Positions 21,280-28,038 of a DNA stretch of 64,000 bases are shown here, in pieces. This stretch comes from Skermanella rosea (lineage in GTDB: Bacteria; Pseudomonadota; Alphaproteobacteria; Azospirillales; Azospirillaceae). Location: positions 4,643,471 through 4,707,470 of the forward strand of contig NZ_CP086111.1 in the NCBI RefSeq assembly GCF_016806835.2. Direction: 5' to 3'. The position numbers were made by a program, and so were the translations under genes. The notes beneath the pieces were generated by a model, which had not been told where the DNA came from, did no database searches, and saw only the letters and a program-made list of their open reading frames with translations. Position 1 is the stretch's first letter; each line of letters opens with the position of its first letter.

Positions 21280-21669
21280 ATGCAAGCGACGAATATGGAC
21301 ACGGCATTGATCTGCCGTAACGTGACGGTCTCAGGACGCCGGACCAGCATTCGGATGGAGCAGGTGATGTGGACCTCGCTTACCGATATTTGCCGGCGCG
21401 AGGAGCGGTCCATCAACGAGATCATCTCGATGATCGACGAGAAGCGGGCCGACACCAACCTCACGGCCGCGATCCGGGTTTTCCTGATCTGCTATTTCAG
21501 GGATGCCTCGGCCTTCCAGAGCATGCGCTTCGCCGGCATGGCGGAGGAATCGGACTTCGACGTGAATGCGGATCCCGCGCCGGACGAGGGGCTCCGGTGC
21601 GGCGCCCTGGTGAGTGCGGCGCTCGACGTCGTCGGCCCGCGGCGCGCGGCGGCGAGCGACGGCAACTGA
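21280..21669 (+). CDS. ribbon-helix-helix domain protein (RHH_4 type)
   Basis: The 129-residue protein contains the RHH_4 block: CRNVTVSGRRTSIRMEQVMWTSL, then DICRREERSINEIISMIDEKR and NLTAAIRVFLICYFR. The family is a small putative DNA-binding group common in alphaproteobacteria, of unproved function. A variable tail of about 45 residues follows. Start choice is uncertain: GTG at 21253, ATG at 21280 or ATG at 21295; the second gives a short leader before the domain. An AT-rich stretch with TTGTCA near 21196 may hold the promoter. Confidence 0.8.
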   Translation: MQATNMDTALICRNVTVSGRRTSIRMEQVMWTSLTDICRREERSINEIISMIDEKRADTNLTAAIRVFLICYFRDASAFQSMRFAGMAEESDFDVNADPAPDEGLRCGALVSAALDVVGPRRAAASDGN

Positions 21670-21754
21670 ACGCCGGGATCAACGCCCCGCAGGCCGGCAA
21701 TCGCCCCGTGGGCAAGGGCCGGCCTGCGCTTCGGATCGACGTCCGGCGTTCCGG

Positions 21755-22648
21755 TTACCAGTGGAACCGCGGAATGGCCCCTTGCGGAATATGGCCGCTC
21801 GCGGCGGCGGCGGCGGCCAGCCTGATCGGGTCGGGATGCTCGCCCCAGGCGGTCGCCAGCTCTTCGAGATGGATGCCGCTGGTCACCAGGAGGGCGTCGA
21901 TCCCGGCGGCGTTCGCTCCCGCCACGTCGGTCCGGAAACTGTCGCCGACGGCCGCGATCCTCGCCCGGTCATGGATGCCGAGCAGGTCGAAGCAGCGCCG
22001 GTAGACCGGGGCGTGCGGCTTTCCATGATACCGCACGGAACCGCCCAGCTCCTCGTAGCGCTGGGCCAGCATGCCTGCGCAGATCGCCATCTTGGTGCCG
22101 ACCACCACGACGAGGTCGGGATTGGCGCAGACCATCGGCAGCGCGTGCGCGGCGCAGGATTTCAGGATCGCCTCGTAGTCGGCGATCGTCTCGTCGAAGC
22201 TGTCGATCCCGGTATTGACGACGAAATCCGCCCGTGCCGGATCGTCGACCATCTCGAGCGGGAGCTCCTCGAACACATCGGCGTCGCGCGGCGGCCCGAT
22301 ATGGAGGCAGCGGCGCCCGAGGCCCGCGTGCCACTCGTCCGGCGGATCGGCCAGGGCGTCGTGCGTGGCCTCCCCCGAAGTCATCAGGTGGTCGTAATGG
22401 TCCGGCGTGATACCCATGCCGGCCAGCTTCTCCGCGACGCCGGCGCAGCGGCGCGGCGCGTTGGACAGCAGGCAGACCCGCTTGCCCCGGGCCCTCAGCC
22501 GGTCCAGGCAGTCGATGACGCCCGGATAGGCCTCGACCCCGTTGTGCAGGACCCCCCAGAGATCGAGGATATAGCCATCGTAACGATCCGCCAGCGCGGC
22601 GATGCCGGAATGGACGGGAACCGCCGCGGGAGTGTCTTCGGAATGCAT
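21755..22648 (-). CDS. HAD hydrolase, subfamily IIA (TIGR01459-like)
   Basis: The 297-residue protein starts close to motif I, YDGYILDLWGVLHNGV, in which the DxWG variant replaces DxDG, a feature of this alphaproteobacterial subgroup. Motif II is LLSNAPRR and motif III HGKPHAPVY with GDSFRTDVAGANAAGID. A large C2-type cap lies between. Related enzymes are sugar or nucleotide phosphatases. The ATG at 22648 has an upstream GAAG and lies eight bases after the pyrD stop on the same strand, so it is co-transcribed with pyrD. Confidence 0.88.
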   Translation of the reverse strand: MHSEDTPAAVPVHSGIAALADRYDGYILDLWGVLHNGVEAYPGVIDCLDRLRARGKRVCLLSNAPRRCAGVAEKLAGMGITPDHYDHLMTSGEATHDALADPPDEWHAGLGRRCLHIGPPRDADVFEELPLEMVDDPARADFVVNTGIDSFDETIADYEAILKSCAAHALPMVCANPDLVVVVGTKMAICAGMLAQRYEELGGSVRYHGKPHAPVYRRCFDLLGIHDRARIAAVGDSFRTDVAGANAAGIDALLVTSGIHLEELATAWGEHPDPIRLAAAAAASGHIPQGAIPRFHW

Positions 22649-22656
22649 GTCGCCCT

Positions 22657-23745
22657 TCAAGCTACGGGAGAAACGGGTGAAGCCCGCCGGTGGTCGGCCC
22701 CGACGGCGTCCTTCAGGGAAGGAAACCCGTCGGCGCGCAAAAGGGCAGCAAGGTCGCGGTTGATCTCGCCCACAAGGCGCGGCCCCCGGTAGACCAGGGC
22801 GGTATAGAGCTGGACCAGCGAGGCGCCGGCGCGGACCTTGGCGTAGGCGTCGCGGCCGGACTCGATGCCGCCGCATCCCACCAGCGGGAGCCTGCCTCCG
22901 GTCAGGCGGTACAAGTCGGCCAGCACGGCGGTGGACGCCGCCATCAGGGGAGCCCCGCTCAGCCCGCCGGTCTCGGCCGCGATCGCCGGCGGCAGCCCGG
23001 GAGGGCGGGAGACCGTCGTGTTGGAGACGATCAGCCCGTCGATGCCGCTGGCCAGCGCCACCTCCGCGATGTCGGCCTTGTCCTCGTCGGTCAGGTCGGG
23101 CGCGATCTTCAGAAGCAGCGGCGGCGGCTTGCCGGCGGCAGCCTCGGCGCGCGCGGCCAGCGACCGGTCCAGCAGCTCGGCCAGCGGTTCGCGGCCCTGG
23201 AGCGTGCGGAGGCCGGGCGTGTTGGGCGACGAGACGTTGATCACCAGGTAATCCGCGAGCCGGGCCAGCCGGCGAATGCCGATCACGTAGTCGGCCGCGG
23301 CGTCCGCCGTCTCCTTGTTCTTGCCGACATTGGCCCCGACCAGCCCCGGCCGGCCCGCCCGGCCCTCCAGGCGGGCGGCGACGACGTCCAGCCCGTCATT
23401 GTTGAAGCCGTAGCGGTTGATCATCGCCCGCTGCTCCGGCAGGCGGAACACGCGCGGACGCGGGTTGCCGGGCTGCGGGCGGGGCGTCACGCTGCCCACC
23501 TCGACGAAGCCGAAACCCTGGGCCAGCATGGCGTCCGGGACTTCCGCGTTCTTGTCGAACCCGGCGGCGAGGCCGACCGGATTGGCGAAGTCCAGTCCCC
23601 ACACGCGGCAGGCCAGGGCCGGATCGGCGGCGGCGCGGCTGGCCGGCACCAGGCCGGTCTTCAGGGCCGAGATTGTGAGGCCGTGGGCGGTTTCCGGGTC
23701 GAGCCGGCGGAGCAGCGGCCCCGCGACGGGAAAGAGGTCGATCAA
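22657..23745 (-). CDS. pyrD: dihydroorotate dehydrogenase (quinone), class 2
   Basis: The 362-residue enzyme oxidises dihydroorotate to orotate with FMN and passes electrons to the quinone pool at the inner membrane. The N-terminal helix (LFPVAGPLLRRLDPETAHGLTI) is the membrane-binding part of class 2 enzymes. The FMN and substrate residues appear in GLAAGFDKNAEV, RYGFNNDGLD, INVSSPNTPGLR, SNTTVSRP and GCGGIESGRDAY. It is the middle gene of a DUF952-pyrD-HAD operon with a 4-bp overlap at its start. Confidence 0.96.
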   Translation of the reverse strand: MIDLFPVAGPLLRRLDPETAHGLTISALKTGLVPASRAAADPALACRVWGLDFANPVGLAAGFDKNAEVPDAMLAQGFGFVEVGSVTPRPQPGNPRPRVFRLPEQRAMINRYGFNNDGLDVVAARLEGRAGRPGLVGANVGKNKETADAAADYVIGIRRLARLADYLVINVSSPNTPGLRTLQGREPLAELLDRSLAARAEAAAGKPPPLLLKIAPDLTDEDKADIAEVALASGIDGLIVSNTTVSRPPGLPPAIAAETGGLSGAPLMAASTAVLADLYRLTGGRLPLVGCGGIESGRDAYAKVRAGASLVQLYTALVYRGPRLVGEINRDLAALLRADGFPSLKDAVGADHRRASPVSPVA

Positions 23746-24122
23746 TTTCCGTCATTACTCCGGGTATCGTCGGCGACGCCCTGCGGGAACCGGTGCCGGC
23801 CGTCGGGACCCAGCGGCAGGGAATCGACCGCGACGACCGCCTCGACCGGCAGGGCACCGTAGAGATGGGGGAAGAGTTGCCCGCCGCGCGACGGCTCCCA
23901 TTTCAGGGCGGGTCCCAGCCGGTCGGCGCGCACTGTCAGCAGGACCAGGCCAGCCTGCCCTTTCCGGTGCTTCGCGGCGCTCTCGACGATCTGGGCGGCG
24001 GTGGAGAAATGGATGAAGCCGTCGGCGGCATCCTGGGACGAGCCGGGATAGCTTCCGGCGCGCTCGGCTGCCGCCCATTCCTCGGCCCGGCACATGTGGT
24101 AAATGACGGTGTCGCTGGTCAT
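23742..24122 (-). CDS. DUF952 domain protein
   Basis: The 126-residue protein carries the DUF952 signature: IYHMCRAEEWAAA at the start, DGFIHFSTAAQIVESA in the middle, and FPHLYGALPVEAVV near the end. The family has a split-barrel, ADP-ribosyl-transferase-like fold, but no proved activity. It is the first gene of the pyrD operon, and its stop overlaps the pyrD start by four bases. Confidence 0.9.
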   Translation of the reverse strand: MTSDTVIYHMCRAEEWAAAERAGSYPGSSQDAADGFIHFSTAAQIVESAAKHRKGQAGLVLLTVRADRLGPALKWEPSRGGQLFPHLYGALPVEAVVAVDSLPLGPDGRHRFPQGVADDTRSNDGN

Positions 24123-24380
24123 GGCCGGGACACTAGCCCAAACGGGCCGCGGTGCAAAGGCCGGGCGGCTCCGTGGAATAACCCTATTCTTTTTGCAGAA
24201 TGCGAGACGCGATGTGCGGTCCCTTCGGCAATTTGCAAAGCCGAACCGGTTGCTAATCTGTCGCTAACCATGGCGGAAGGATTGGATTCGACCGCCTCCG
24301 ACCTCGGCCTGTCCGTTAAGCCCATGTTCCGTCATGCCTTTTGTTTCGTATCCGAGGCAACGATCGGACTCCCGGGTGAG

Positions 24381-24396
24381 TGGCACCGATCTTGCC
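24381..24396 (+). promoter_or_regulatory. sigma-54 (RpoN) promoter motif
   Basis: TGGCAC (24381-24386), five bases, then TTGC (24392-24395) gives a perfect -24/-12 element with GG-N10-GC spacing. Transcription would start near 24407, leaving an 18-base leader that contains the AGGAGGA ribosome binding site of the 72-aa gene at 24425. I found no clear NtrC or NifA site in the 250 bases upstream, so the activator is unknown. Confidence 0.7.
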
Positions 24397-24424
24397 TTTA
24401 CAGGTCCACCACCAGGAGGAAAAC

Positions 24425-24643
24425 ATGGATACGCGACTGCATTATCAAATCGACGAGAAGCGGCCTGCCAGCAACGCGATGAACTATGCGCTGAACGTGG
24501 TCGAGACCATGGGCGACACCGGCCTGGTCAGCGTCCCGATCAAGCCGACCACCGCGATGCTGACCGCCGGCGCGCGTTCGGGCCATGTCAGCGTCGAGAC
24601 CGCCTGGAAGATCTACCAGGCGATGATCAACGAGGAAGGCTGA
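24425..24643 (+). CDS. small conserved-looking protein, 72 aa
   Basis: I do not recognise the family. The start is convincing: AGGAGGA lies five bases before the ATG and a sigma-54 promoter motif lies just upstream. The protein begins MDTRLHYQIDEKR and has a helical first half. A SVPIKPTTAMLTAGARSGHV segment follows, resembling short 'threshold' motifs in small bacterial regulators. An amphipathic end IYQAMINEEG closes it. It has no signal peptide or cysteines. It sits at the left border of the phage cassette but on the opposite strand and is probably a host gene, perhaps nitrogen- or stress-controlled through RpoN. Confidence 0.7.
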   Translation: MDTRLHYQIDEKRPASNAMNYALNVVETMGDTGLVSVPIKPTTAMLTAGARSGHVSVETAWKIYQAMINEEG

Positions 24644-24713
24644 CGGCCCGCGCGGGCTGGACGACCTGGAACCCGACGGCGCGGCGGCATGATGCCGCCG
24701 CGGCCGCCGAGCT

Positions 24714-25268
24714 TCAGGACGCCCCCTTTCCAACCCGGCGCGCCAGGAAAGCGAACGGCCCGGACTCCGGCCCGTCGCCCGCCGCGACCCGCTTGTCGCC
24801 GGACCTCTTGTAGACATAGATGCCCAGGACGCTGAGGCCGACGGTCCAGATCGTGCCGAGCGAGGTCATCGCCGTGATGACCAGATTCGCCTGTCCGGGG
24901 TCGGTCACGATCACCCAGGCGATGGCGAGCATCTGGGCGAGCCAGGTCAGCGCCATGATGTAGCCGAAGGTCGGCCGCATCCGCCGGACATAGGCGTCCT
25001 CCGACGCGACTTCCGCCCGCAGGCTCCGGTTCACCTCGGTCAGCGCGACCCGCCGGTCGGCGGAGTCCAGCTCGGCCATCCGCTCCACGTGGCGGTTCGC
25101 CTCGGCCACCGATTCGGCCGGGATGCTGCCGTCGCCCACCGCGGCGTCCACCGCCCGGACGGCCTTTGCGGCCTGGGCCGCGACGGGACCGTCGATCTTC
25201 TCCAGCCCGGCCCCGACCGCCTTCAGGAGCAACGGGAGCCCGAGTTGGGCGAGCGCCAGCGGGATCAT
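24714..25268 (-). CDS. GTA/phage holin, 3-TM type
   Basis: The 184-residue protein starts with a hydrophobic helix (IPLALAQLGLPLLLKAV). A charged helical middle follows (about 20-105). Two transmembrane helices come next (YIMALTWLAQMLAIAWVIV and LGTIWTVGLSVLGIYVYKR). This matches the 3TM holin family named for release of gene transfer agents. The final residues are Gly/Ala-rich. It is the last gene of the cassette and overlaps the endolysin stop by four bases. It should form inner-membrane lesions that let the endolysin reach the wall. Confidence 0.75.
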   Translation of the reverse strand: MIPLALAQLGLPLLLKAVGAGLEKIDGPVAAQAAKAVRAVDAAVGDGSIPAESVAEANRHVERMAELDSADRRVALTEVNRSLRAEVASEDAYVRRMRPTFGYIMALTWLAQMLAIAWVIVTDPGQANLVITAMTSLGTIWTVGLSVLGIYVYKRSGDKRVAAGDGPESGPFAFLARRVGKGAS

Positions 25269-25768
25269 GACGGCACCCCGCCGCCGGCCGCGTAGAACAG
25301 GCGGTCGCCGATCTCCGCGGTCGGCGCCAGCCGAGCCGCCCAGTCCGGCAGGATTCCGCCGTCATGGTACAGGGTGGCGCCCCCGGTCGGATCGTCCAGC
25401 AGGCCGGCCGCCGCCCGCCGGGCGATCCGCAGGCAGGTCGCGAACAGCAGGGCGTCGGACGATGCCCGGCCGCTCCCCGTTGGACCGGAGGGCTGGACGA
25501 CGGAAAGCCGGAACAGGGCCGGGTTGTCGGCGCTCCAGCAGGGAAACCGCCGGCAGATGTCGGCGATGGCTGCGCCGGGCTCCAGGGCCGCCCGGTTCAT
25601 GACGACCGCGGCCACCGCCTCCATGCCCCGCAGCGTCTCGGTCCGCGCCTCGCCCCACAGGGTGCGGGCAAAGATGTCGATGGTGCCGTCGCCCGGCCCG
25701 CCCGCGGCGGGCCGGGCGGCGGGCGAGGCAGCGGGCGATGGAACGGGCACCAGCCTCCGCCGGGTCAT
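25265..25768 (-). CDS. endolysin, SleB-type cell wall hydrolase
   Basis: This 167-residue protein has a Pro/Ala-rich lead of about 28 residues and then the Hydrolase_2 (SleB) domain. FARTLWGEARTETLRGMEAVAAVVMNR carries the catalytic glutamate in GEA, then CRRFPCWSADNPAL, and TGGATLYHDGG follow. SleB-like enzymes are lytic transglycosylases that cut the glycan strand. No signal peptide is seen, so export depends on the neighbouring holin. Four-base overlaps join it to both neighbours. Confidence 0.85.
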   Translation of the reverse strand: MTRRRLVPVPSPAASPAARPAAGGPGDGTIDIFARTLWGEARTETLRGMEAVAAVVMNRAALEPGAAIADICRRFPCWSADNPALFRLSVVQPSGPTGSGRASSDALLFATCLRIARRAAAGLLDDPTGGATLYHDGGILPDWAARLAPTAEIGDRLFYAAGGGVPS

Positions 25769-26088
25769 CGCCGCTCTCCCGACCGCTCGGCCTGGATCAG
25801 GGCCGCTCCGTCCAGCTTCGCGTCGATGCGCAGCAGATGGTCGGTCAGCCGGCGCTCGACGTCCTTCAGGTAGCCGACGGACACGTAGGTCTTGGCGACC
25901 TCCAGCTTGTAGGCCGACAGGCTCTCCCGCATCTGGGACAGCGCCGTCTCGGACAGGCGGTGGACACGGTCGAGCGCCTCCTCCGACTCCTGGCGGACAT
26001 GCCAGATCAGCCAGAACAGGGCGGCCAGCATCGGCAGCTCGACGACGGTGATCCACCAGGAGAGATTGATCCCGGAAGCTTCAGGCAT
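25765..26088 (-). CDS. small membrane-anchored coiled-coil phage protein
   Basis: The 107-residue protein has one N-terminal transmembrane helix (WWITVVELPMLAALFWLIWHV) and a long amphipathic helix after it (EALDRVHRL...). It resembles phage or GTA small membrane proteins near the lysis genes, and by position and shape could be a spanin-like or holin-regulating factor. There is no lipobox. It starts the lysis group, separated from the terminase gene by a terminator. Confidence 0.7.
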   Translation of the reverse strand: MPEASGINLSWWITVVELPMLAALFWLIWHVRQESEEALDRVHRLSETALSQMRESLSAYKLEVAKTYVSVGYLKDVERRLTDHLLRIDAKLDGAALIQAERSGERR

Positions 26089-26109
26089 TTGCTTTTCTCC
26101 TGATCAGGA

Positions 26110-26138
26110 CGAAGAAAGGCCGCCCCGAATGGGCGGCC
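26110..26138 (-). terminator. terminator between terminase and lysis genes
   Basis: The inverted repeat GGCCGCCC (26118-26125) / GGGCGGCC (26131-26138), followed on the minus strand by TTTCTTC, lies 25 bases past the terminase stop. Lysis genes downstream would need readthrough or another promoter. Confidence 0.7.
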
Positions 26139-26162
26139 CGGTCATTCCCGCTGGCGGGAAGG

Positions 26163-27674
26163 TCACACTTTGAAGTCGGTCACGGCCCGACCCGGCGGGC
26201 CACCGCGCCAGTCGGCGTTCCGGCCGGGCCTCGCGACCGCGCCGAAACGGACCGGCTCGGTCGACAGGCAGCCGGCGACGGCGTCCAGGCCGTCGTCGTG
26301 GCCCTTGTGCCGGCCGCCGGGGCGCCACTCGCGCATTTCCCGCACGAAGGGCGTGTCCCAGACGCTGCGGTGGGCATGCAGCGCGCCGGCGGCCAGCACG
26401 GCGTCGAACGCCTCCAGGATGCGGCGGTCCTTCGGCACGCTGGAGCTCTTCTCCACCACCGAGGCCCCGACCCCGCACCGCGCCAACTCCCGCCGCAGGA
26501 TGCCGGGCAGGAACTTTCCCACGCCGTTGGTCTCCAGGATGACCGACGGCAGGTGGAGGTCGCGCAGGAACTCCGCCACCTGCCGGCACTGCTGCGCCGC
26601 CTCGTGGTCGTCGCCGTCCGGAACCGCCGTCAGGTAGCGGATCCGATGCAGCCAGTAGCCTCCGTCGGCGTCGGAGAAGACGGCGGCCAGGACGCTGCCG
26701 TCCCCCGCCCTGCCCTCCCGCGCGGCACCGTCCGGCGCCGCCGCCCCGTAGGCCGGGTCCCACCAGCAGCTGGCCGACACCATGCGCCGGTCGCCCAGCA
26801 TCAGCACCGGAACGCCGCGGGCTTCGCGGTAGTCCAGCTCGGCCTCGTAGGGCAGCAGGCGGTCCGGGTCGAGCCGGCCGTCGGCGATGCTGACCGGCTT
26901 CAGCATCATCTGGCTTTCGAACTTGTTCGGCCCGGTCGCCCGGCGGATGCGCTCGATCGCCTCGTCCGGGAAGCGCGTGGGCCAGGCGCTTTTCTCGTCG
27001 GCGTCCCGGATCGGGATGAGAAGCCGCTGGAACCCGTCGAGGAAGGGAACGGCCTCGCCGATCTCGGCGCGCGGCTCGTCGGCATAGATGGTGTAGTAGC
27101 TGTGCGGCGTGCCGACATAGAGCTGCATGCCGCCGGGCACCAGGATATAGTCGATCTCGCTCAGCCGCTCGCGCAGGTCCTCCCGTTTCGGCGCGGTGTC
27201 GCAGGTGCGCGGGACCTCCACGTCGTCGCAGATCACGACGTCCGCCCGGCTGCCGGTCAGGTTCGCCCCGATCCCGCGGGCCAGCATGCTGGGATCGCGC
27301 AGTTCCATCGGCCGCCGGACGGTGAACTGGTCGCTGGCCCACTGGTCGGCCCGCTCGGGCTTGAGGCCCTGGGTCTGGGGGTGGCGCTCGACGATCCGCT
27401 TGACGGTGCGGACCATCTTCTTGGCCAGCGCCAGGTCGGCCGCCAGCACCATGATCCGCAGGGACGGGTCGGTCTTCAGCAGCCAGGCCGCGAACAGCCC
27501 GACCACGGTCGATTTCCCGCTGTTGCGGAACGCCATCAGGAGGAGCCGGCGGTCTCCCCCGTACCAGCCCGTGGTCAGCCATTCGGCGATGCGCATGTGG
27601 TGGTCGGGCGACGGCAGGTCCTGGAACGTGTTCCACACGATCAGGAAATCCCTGAAACTCTCGAACCTTTCCAC
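26163..27674 (-). CDS. terL: phage terminase large subunit
   Basis: The 503-residue DNA packaging motor has an ATPase domain with Walker A FRNSGKST at 49-56, an LAADLALAKKMV block after it, and Walker B VVICDDVE at 146-153. A coupling motif region follows (LYVGTPHSYYT). The C-terminal nuclease half shows the expected acidic residues in WWDPAYG, ETNGVGK and GHDDGLDAV. It resembles the terminases of podoviruses and related prophages. The gene seems complete and free of disabling changes, which argues for selection. It follows the 106-aa gene by a few bases. Confidence 0.93.
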   Translation of the reverse strand: MERFESFRDFLIVWNTFQDLPSPDHHMRIAEWLTTGWYGGDRRLLLMAFRNSGKSTVVGLFAAWLLKTDPSLRIMVLAADLALAKKMVRTVKRIVERHPQTQGLKPERADQWASDQFTVRRPMELRDPSMLARGIGANLTGSRADVVICDDVEVPRTCDTAPKREDLRERLSEIDYILVPGGMQLYVGTPHSYYTIYADEPRAEIGEAVPFLDGFQRLLIPIRDADEKSAWPTRFPDEAIERIRRATGPNKFESQMMLKPVSIADGRLDPDRLLPYEAELDYREARGVPVLMLGDRRMVSASCWWDPAYGAAAPDGAAREGRAGDGSVLAAVFSDADGGYWLHRIRYLTAVPDGDDHEAAQQCRQVAEFLRDLHLPSVILETNGVGKFLPGILRRELARCGVGASVVEKSSSVPKDRRILEAFDAVLAAGALHAHRSVWDTPFVREMREWRPGGRHKGHDDGLDAVAGCLSTEPVRFGAVARPGRNADWRGGPPGRAVTDFKV

Positions 27675-27680
27675 CGCCGT

Positions 27681-28001
27681 TCAGTCCCCGTCCGGGGCGT
27701 CCGTCCCGTCCAGTTCGGCGATCGTGCGCGCCGCCCGGGCATAGACCTCGGCGAACGGATCGCCCGGAGCGCCATCGTCCGGGGCGGCACCGTCCGGCCC
27801 CGCCTTCGGCAGCGTCGCCGTGACCAGCCGGTGGAGTTGGAAGAGCGCCGTCAGGTGGCCGATCGCCGCCTTGCAGGCGCCCTGGAGGGCGGTGAACTCC
27901 TTCGGATCGTCCGGCAGGGAGACTTCGCAGATCTTCCCGTAGGCTTCGGCGGCCCGTTTCACCGCCGGCGGCAGGACCACCGCCAGCAGGGTGGTTCGCA
28001 T
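27681..28001 (-). CDS. possible terminase small subunit / packaging protein
   Basis: This is a 106-residue protein if the ATG at 28001 is used, which has GAAGGA six bases upstream; an ATG seven codons earlier is possible. It is helical with an Asp/Pro-rich C-terminal third (ELDGTDAPDGD). Similarity to a known small terminase is not evident. Assignment rests on position directly before terL, the place of gp18 in T7-like phages. It may instead be an unrelated small protein. Confidence 0.55.
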   Translation of the reverse strand: MRTTLLAVVLPPAVKRAAEAYGKICEVSLPDDPKEFTALQGACKAAIGHLTALFQLHRLVTATLPKAGPDGAAPDDGAPGDPFAEVYARAARTIAELDGTDAPDGD

Positions 28002-28038
28002 ATCTTGTCCTTCATCGAGCATCGGGTTCCAGGTCCTT

